NCBI RefSeq assembly: GCF_016086655.4 | Contig: NC_052144.2 | Coordinates: 30,287,896 to 30,351,895, forward strand | Direction: 5' to 3' | Length of the DNA stretch: 64,000 nucleotides | Source: Lepeophtheirus salmonis | Taxonomy: Eukaryota > Arthropoda > Copepoda > Siphonostomatoida > Caligidae | Shown here: positions 58,340 to 64,000 of the stretch, piece by piece | Layout of the letters: each line of letters starts with the position of its first letter | Numbering within the stretch: the stretch's first letter is position 1 | The notes under the pieces: model-generated | The model's database searches: none | What the model was told of the DNA's origin: nothing | The model's input: only the letters and a program-made list of their open reading frames with translations | Program-made: the position numbers and the translations under genes

Positions 58340-59675
58340 TTACCCTCTATTGGTTTTCTAAGCTTCAATCCCCCTTTCTCCTGTACTAACGACCTACGAG
58401 GGAAAACTTTCTCAAACTCAGTATAAATGAGAACTATAAACTGGAAGAAAAAAAAAATAATACCAATTCTTAAAATAAAAATCTAATAATGTGAAAGTGA
58501 CGTAACCGCCCATCTCAACAATAATAACATGATTGTATGTCCCTTAGCGTATGTACCCTTAACACACACCATCCTTAATAATCACCCCCATCATCCTTGT
58601 TGACTGTAGCAATATATTTATTCGACTCTAAAGACCCATTAATATGTGATGGTTCATCAGAAAAATAAAAAAAAGGTTTGTTCAATAATAAACAACCAGC
58701 TTGGAGATTCCCCTCTCTTTCGGTTCATGCTCACAACCCCTCATCGCATGCATATCCTCCATTCACAACCTTCCTTCCCTCCTTGTGTGTACACCGAGAG
58801 AAATCCCCAAGGGTATGGTGAATATATGTCTACATATATTCACCATACATATATTACTATAATTTAATTAAAATTACTAGACGAATTAAGTTCATTATTA
58901 CTGTCTATAAAAGATCCACAATGGAGTATGTATATAAGATCAGACTTATATTACTACAATTCTGTTGTGTCAACATAATTTTTTTTTGAATAAATATTTT
59001 AAAAAACGAGTAACTCTATTGTAATATTTTTCTTCATAAATGAATACAGTCCAATATTTCATAAACATATTTTTGTCAATAATATACTGTATATTAAAAT
59101 TTCCGGATGGTTGATATACTATAGTTGAAAATATGTGATTTACTATACCTATATGAACTTATAGTCGATATAAGGTCTGACATCTTTGAGGAATTATCTT
59201 TTAATTACAAGATGTATAGGATAATTCAATTTTAGGCTAAATTCTCTTACCTTGCTTATGTGTTGGGTTAAGCTAAATTTTTTTAATCTATTATAAGAAA
59301 ATGAAAAATAAGAATCAAAAATACAATTAACACTTCAAGCACTTTTCTCCCAATAATTAAAGTACAGTTAATAATATTTATATATTTTCTATATATGCAA
59401 CTCTTGAAAATTCTTGGTCCCCCCTTCTAAACTTTGCTCGTAAACATATTTTTAAATTGATTTAAACATTTATTATCATTCAAAAATTTCTTTTATCAAA
59501 TCCAAGTCGCACGAAACCAAGTCAAGTTGCTATGGATAGAATACATTTTAGGCCATATTTCACCAGTAGATATTTAATTTAATTCCATGTAATAATATGT
59601 TGCAATTCTCTTTATATGTATACCTGTTAGATATTATTACTTACTGGCAACTTACAAATTATTTTTTGAGTTTTC
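58340..59675. other. Unassigned stretch
   Basis: No supported gene. 58500-58800 is less AT-biased and C-rich on the plus strand, with no motif in any frame. It contains the palindrome listed separately. Confidence 0.4.
58813..58848. repeat. Near-perfect 36-bp palindrome
   Basis: Arms of 17 bp, GTATGGTGAATATATGT and its exact complement, separated by 2 nt (CT). It stands alone, without transposase sequence around it. Confidence 0.7.
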
Positions 59676-59679
59676 AGTA

Positions 59680-59863
59680 CAAATGAGACAAAAAATTTTA
59701 GTAACGGTGGGATCTAGTAATTGATATAAAATTGTGCTATTTATTTATTTTCTTTCCTAAGAGATTATAAGCACTTATTTAGTAATTGTAATTGATTAGA
59801 ATATCACTTAGTAGAGCATAATTAAAATACAAAAAAAATCTAATATTTATTTATGACTATATG
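59680..59863 (+). repeat. Dispersed repeat R5, copy b, interrupted
   Basis: Colinear with 41330-41580 (TTTTAGTAAC, GTGCTATTTATT, AGAGATTA, AATTGTAATTGATTAGAA). It stops at the fold-back mariner. A possible remainder resumes after it (ATCAATAAAAGTATTTATAG at about 60740, against GTCAATAATTATTCGAC at 41551). Confidence 0.4.
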
Positions 59864-59865
59864 TA

Positions 59866-60733
59866 GGAGGGTCGTCATAAAAGTCCATGCCAAGTCTGAG
59901 ATATAGCACTGCTGGCACGTATCGAGTTATAATTAGTTAGTAGCATCTCTTGGAAGAACACACAGCAACTTTTAGTCAGATCAGTCAATTTCTTTCTGTT
60001 TGGCATTTGTTTGAATCGACTTTTTATAATCGGTTGCAAAGATTATGGCGAATCTTGATTTCGGATTTAGAAAGAATAATCCTCATAGACTATTTTTGCA
60101 AAAAATAAACATTTTACGGTGCGTATTATTATTTGTAATTGGACCGTTGTAAAACCGAGCTGCGAGAAAAACATCCATGATTGGCCTACAAAAGAGTCAT
60201 TTTCCCTCACAACATTGCACCAGCTCACACTTCAGCAGTTTTGGTGGCAAAATTAATGGAAATGGGGTTCCAGTTTTGAGATGCCCACATCACTAGAAAT
60301 CTCTAGCATCTACAGTCTTCTGTCATCTATCACAATATCATGTACGTTATCAATGATTTCTGGAGAGTAATCCAGAACGTTCTACGTCACTTGTGTCCTT
60401 ATTGCCACTCCAAAACTTTTGTAACCACTTATACACTTGTTTAATTGAAGGTGCTTAGTCCCCATAATGTTTATAAAGCTTCTTTTTAGTTTCTTGAGGT
60501 GTTTTGCCTTTCATAATGTAATGTTTAAGAGAACATGAAATTCTTTTTCATCAATCTTTGGAAAATCACTCCACTTCCTCGATTCAAAAGGGTGCTAAAC
60601 CGAAAGAAATAGACTGATCCGGCTGAAAGTTGTTGTGTGTTCTTCCAAGAGATGTTACTAATTAAACATAATCTCAATATGTGCCAGTAGTAGCATCTTT
60701 CTGACTTTGCAGATACTTTTCAAAAGACCTTCG
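59866..60733. mobile_element. Fold-back mariner with long inverted termini
   Basis: 868 bp between TA at 59864-59865 and 60734-60735. The two ends are inverted copies of each other over about 130 bp (59866-60004 and 60602-60733), sharing CATCTCTTGGAAGAACACAC and GATCAGTC..ATTTCTTTC. Plus strand 60217-60270 reads APAHTSAVLVAKLMEMGF, the second catalytic block of a SETMAR-like mariner; the expected aspartate codon appears as AAC (Asn). Minus strand 60570-60290 reads MKGKTPQETKKKLYKHYG, then PSIKQVYKWLQKFWSGN and TSDVERSG, the N-terminal HTH domain of the same kind. The halves lie tail to tail on opposite strands. Both termini look like 5' ends, as if two copies had been joined head-out with deletion. 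The third-aspartate region is absent. Confidence 0.7.
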
Positions 60734-60739
60734 TAGTTA

Positions 60740-63700
60740 TCAATAAAAGTATTTATAGCCTATCTACTTGATAAAAATGAAACTCCCAAATACAACATAT
60801 CTTATTTCTAAGTTGATTAGAAAAGTATGCTTCAAATCTATATATTTCTGCTACTTATATATTTCCTTTTACTCAATTGAAGACTCCAATATTCACACAT
60901 AAATAAATACACATATATTCGCCACATCTGCTTCAAAACGTCAATAAATCTATATTCCAAATGAAAAATAGAATATACCAAAGGTCTATCACAAACAATT
61001 TTTATCACAACCAAAGATGGCTGCTAAAAAAAATAACAATCCAATACATAACCTTTTTTACATTGAAAAACGATACATTTTAGGTAGAAGGAACCGTGTA
61101 ATATAATTTTTTTCTAAAATAATTTTATTTTAAAATATTTGCGATTCAGAAAATATGAAATCGACGAGTTATAGAACGCTATGTTAAAATCATTTGTTGG
61201 TAAATAACATCTATTTTTATAAAATATTTGAAATGTGATATTTTACGTGAGAGTCTAAAAGTGACCCGATAAATTACACAAGGAAATTTTCACCAATAAA
61301 ATTACGTCTAAAACATAATTTATCTTTGAGTTCAAAATCCAAAACTCATCTCAGTTCTTTCTCTAGGTCGTAAGGTTTAAGAAATATTTGAGATTATAGT
61401 AATTCGAGACTATTATCGATCTGGGACATTTTTCATCAGTAAGACAATTACCAAATTGAAGTAAGATGAATAAAACTTATGTAAAGGTCATTTATGATTA
61501 TAAAAGTGTTTGAATTGATTCTGTATTCTCTTCTAAACTTGACACATTTACATTATTAGGCTGAAAAATGATGAAAAATGACACTCTTCTTGAGACCATG
61601 ATAGAGTATTCGTCATTCATAGTAATAAAGAGTAACAGAGTTCATATTATAGAAAAAAATTCCATTTTTTATGTAAAAAATAAGGATCGCCAGGGACTTT
61701 AGTATTTAGATTTGGTATTTTTTGAGTGATCCTATTTTTTTAAGGGGGTGTAGAATCAAATATGGAACATTATCTTATATTGTTCATGTTTTCAATGGCC
61801 TCATTACTTAATTACATATATCACACCAAGTCTTTTATTTTATTCAATTAGGATTGTAGTGTCTACTCTGTTCAAAAATTATGTTCCTATTAGTGTTTCT
61901 GAGATATCCTTGCCTTCATATTAAAAAAATTTTCCTGTCTATTAACACAAAATAAAAAAAATATTTAAAAAAAGGTTAAAAGTTACATTTACTGATAAAA
62001 GATGTATGCTGAATTGGTTAATGTCCTCTTCGATACACTACAACTGTAATTGAATAAAATAGGAGATTTGATGTGACATATGTAATTATAATTATAATTA
62101 TGACCCTCGTAATATTCCCCTGTGTTATCATACGAAAGCTCTCAATGATAAGAATATAACTTCATTCAACTTTTAGGTTCTTCATAAACAATGGGGATTT
62201 GTAAACACTATTTTACAAAAAAAAAAAAAAAAAAATAGTTTCATCTACTCATATCAAGGATAATCACCTTGAAATAATTTTGGGCATTAAAGTCAAGATA
62301 ATCGTTAAAAATAGTCAAACTTATCCTATTTTAAGCTTTCAAAAATATATAACAACTCAACAAATCTTTTTGTAAGGTTAAACATGAATAAATTTAATGA
62401 AAATTAAGCTTTTTGAACAAACATTTAGGAAAATGTATTTGTTTGTTTTACACAAGAAGATTTAATGGTTCCTTTACCTTCATGATTTAGAGGCTGTGCA
62501 TACTCAATGCTGGTATTTAACTATGTAAAAAACATACTGGATTATTCGAAATTATAATTATTTGTTGTGTTAGCTGAGATTAATGGTAGTTAACCCACAT
62601 TAATACCCCAAAACCTCTGAGTATTTGATTTTATGGATATACCGGACTGTTTGAAATCCCCTCGTTCAACAGCTTTCAGCGTTATGAACAAGTATTTTAT
62701 TTTTTCACATGTAAGCTGTATATTTCATTGAAAGGGCTTAAAATTTAAAAGAAAACAATAGCAAAACCTAGATTTCGTAAATCTAGATTAAACGGTATAT
62801 TTCTCCACTTCTTCAACATTGTTTTCAGTAATATTATATTGTTAAACTATGAAATACGATATTTGTAAAGGTAAATGAGAGTGTTTGCATTTGATATCTG
62901 GTTCATCTATTTCATTCCATCAGCTGTTTATTATTGGAAAGAATGAATAATACTCATAGCTGATATAAAGAGCTAAAGGGATTTTGAAAGCCAACTTCTT
63001 GAGGAGAGAATAAAAGACTAAATGCTTCAAGTCGCCAGACAAGTATCAATAAAGAACATGGTATTATCATTGTACAAGTTGTCACTTCAATGACACAGGG
63101 AAAAATGAATTCAAATTGTATACCTAGGTTATAGTTCCAACTGTTTATTTTCTTTATTTCCTTAAACTCCAATTTTCTCAACTCTTCTTACAACTTTAGA
63201 TATACTCAACTTAACGGACCATCAGCAAAAGGCTATCGTCATTTAGGCACATGAGTCGTGTTTTTTGTGGGTCTTTTTTTACGATTTACAATGACAAAAC
63301 AGGAATTGGCACTCGTTGGAGTATAACCTTCCCCCAAAATCATTTTAAATTATGTATTTCATTTTTTTCCGATGTTATGCTCAATTATCAGTTTTAAGGT
63401 TTAGCCTGACCTTGACCTTTGATACATCTCAAAATTTTATTACCTCTTACTGTAAACATATATGATATTCCTACAAAGTTTTAATAAATTGGTCTAGAAC
63501 TTATTTTCCAATCTTCCTTACAAACAGATACACTAACAATCAGAAGGAGTCGATTAAATAACCTCAGTTCAGTTGATGCCCTGCTAAATGATTTTAGTAA
63601 AAAGATTGGAGTAATATCGTTGCGTGATAAAATTGTTATTTACATGATTATTGTTAGTAAAATCTTTGTAAGGAATATGTTAGTGAGTAATTTCAATTCA

Positions 63701-64000
63701 AGGCAATACTATTAAGTGCAATTTCGTTACAATTATAATATACTCCGAAAATCAAACTAATGAATGATAAAAAATTATATCACAGTCGCTTCCCTGAGCA
63801 TCATCGACTGCCTATAATATGCAAAATATTAAATTTCTCCACCTTCGCTACTCTGAGAATTAATAATGAACCCTTCTAATTTCCCACATAACAGCACGGC
63901 ACACGACTAATTTAGGGGACTGCTAGGCCCCAAGGTATTCTTTCGGATATTAAGAGGGCATTGATGATCAAGGAGGGGTAAGGGAAGGAATTTAATTTGT
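60740..64000. other. Unassigned AT-rich stretch to the right edge
   Basis: No supported gene. 61680-61940 and 63840-63990 are slightly less AT-biased but have no readable motif. A run of A lies at about 62217-62235. GACCTTGACCTTTGA at about 63409-63423 is a common sequence without assigned meaning here. The minus frame at 62954-63181 is unassigned. Confidence 0.45.

Noticed and set aside
1..64000. CRISPR arrays, operons, ribosome binding sites, prokaryotic terminators, rRNA or intact tRNA genes
   Set aside because: None seen. Repeat structure, poly(A) retrocopies and transposon types are eukaryotic; tRNA-like boxes occur only as diverged SINE heads.

Overview
The window is AT-rich eukaryotic DNA with long T, A and TA tracts. 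No host protein-coding gene can be read with confidence on either strand. What can be supported is a dense layer of decayed transposable elements: at least a dozen Tc1/mariner relics from several lineages, one piggyBac relic, two non-LTR retrotransposon relics, two tRNA-related SINE families and several unclassified dispersed repeats. The background composition and the mariner types suggest an arthropod. A parasitic copepod such as the salmon louse is my best guess, from remembered mariner abundance and not from any search. Most of the window reads as intergenic or giant-intron DNA. A possible exon touches the left edge (minus strand, about 1-84).

Layout. 1-8 kb: possible edge exon, dispersed repeat R1a, a retrotransposon ORF1 with a CCHC knuckle, a mariner C-terminus, two short Tc1 derivatives, a GACC-motif repeat and a longer mariner relic. 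8-18 kb: mostly anonymous AT-rich DNA with repeat R4a, a third Tc1 derivative (12.5 kb), two more mariner relics (14.4-15.4 kb) and a piggyBac relic (16.2-17.8 kb). 18-26 kb: R1b, then two deleted copies of one Mos1-like mariner, each bounded by inverted repeats and TA (21.1 and 25.2 kb). Between them lies a retrocopy with poly(A) signal and tail (21.8-23.2 kb) whose protein faintly resembles a negative-strand RNA virus nucleoprotein. 26-38 kb: largely empty, with a GACC repeat carrying a tRNA-like head (29.8-30.4 kb), repeat pair R3, small mariner pieces and one hypothetical small ORF.

38-52 kb: the fourth Tc1 derivative, R1c, a nested repeat cluster (40.5-41.6 kb) containing a SINE, a complete short mariner (46.0 kb), a reverse-transcriptase relic (48.2-49.5 kb) and two more copies of the same SINE. 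52-64 kb: a Tc1 N-terminus, R1d and R1e, a mariner relic (58 kb) and a fold-back mariner with inverted termini of about 130 bp whose two protein halves lie on opposite strands (59.9-60.7 kb).

None of the transposases is intact, so nothing here looks autonomously mobile. A recurring pattern is a transposase N-terminal piece joined directly to a C-terminal piece, with the middle lost. This is typical of non-autonomous derivatives mobilised in trans. The SINEs would depend on a LINE partner; the reverse-transcriptase relic shows such elements were present but is not shown to be that partner. All family calls rest on reading translations by eye.
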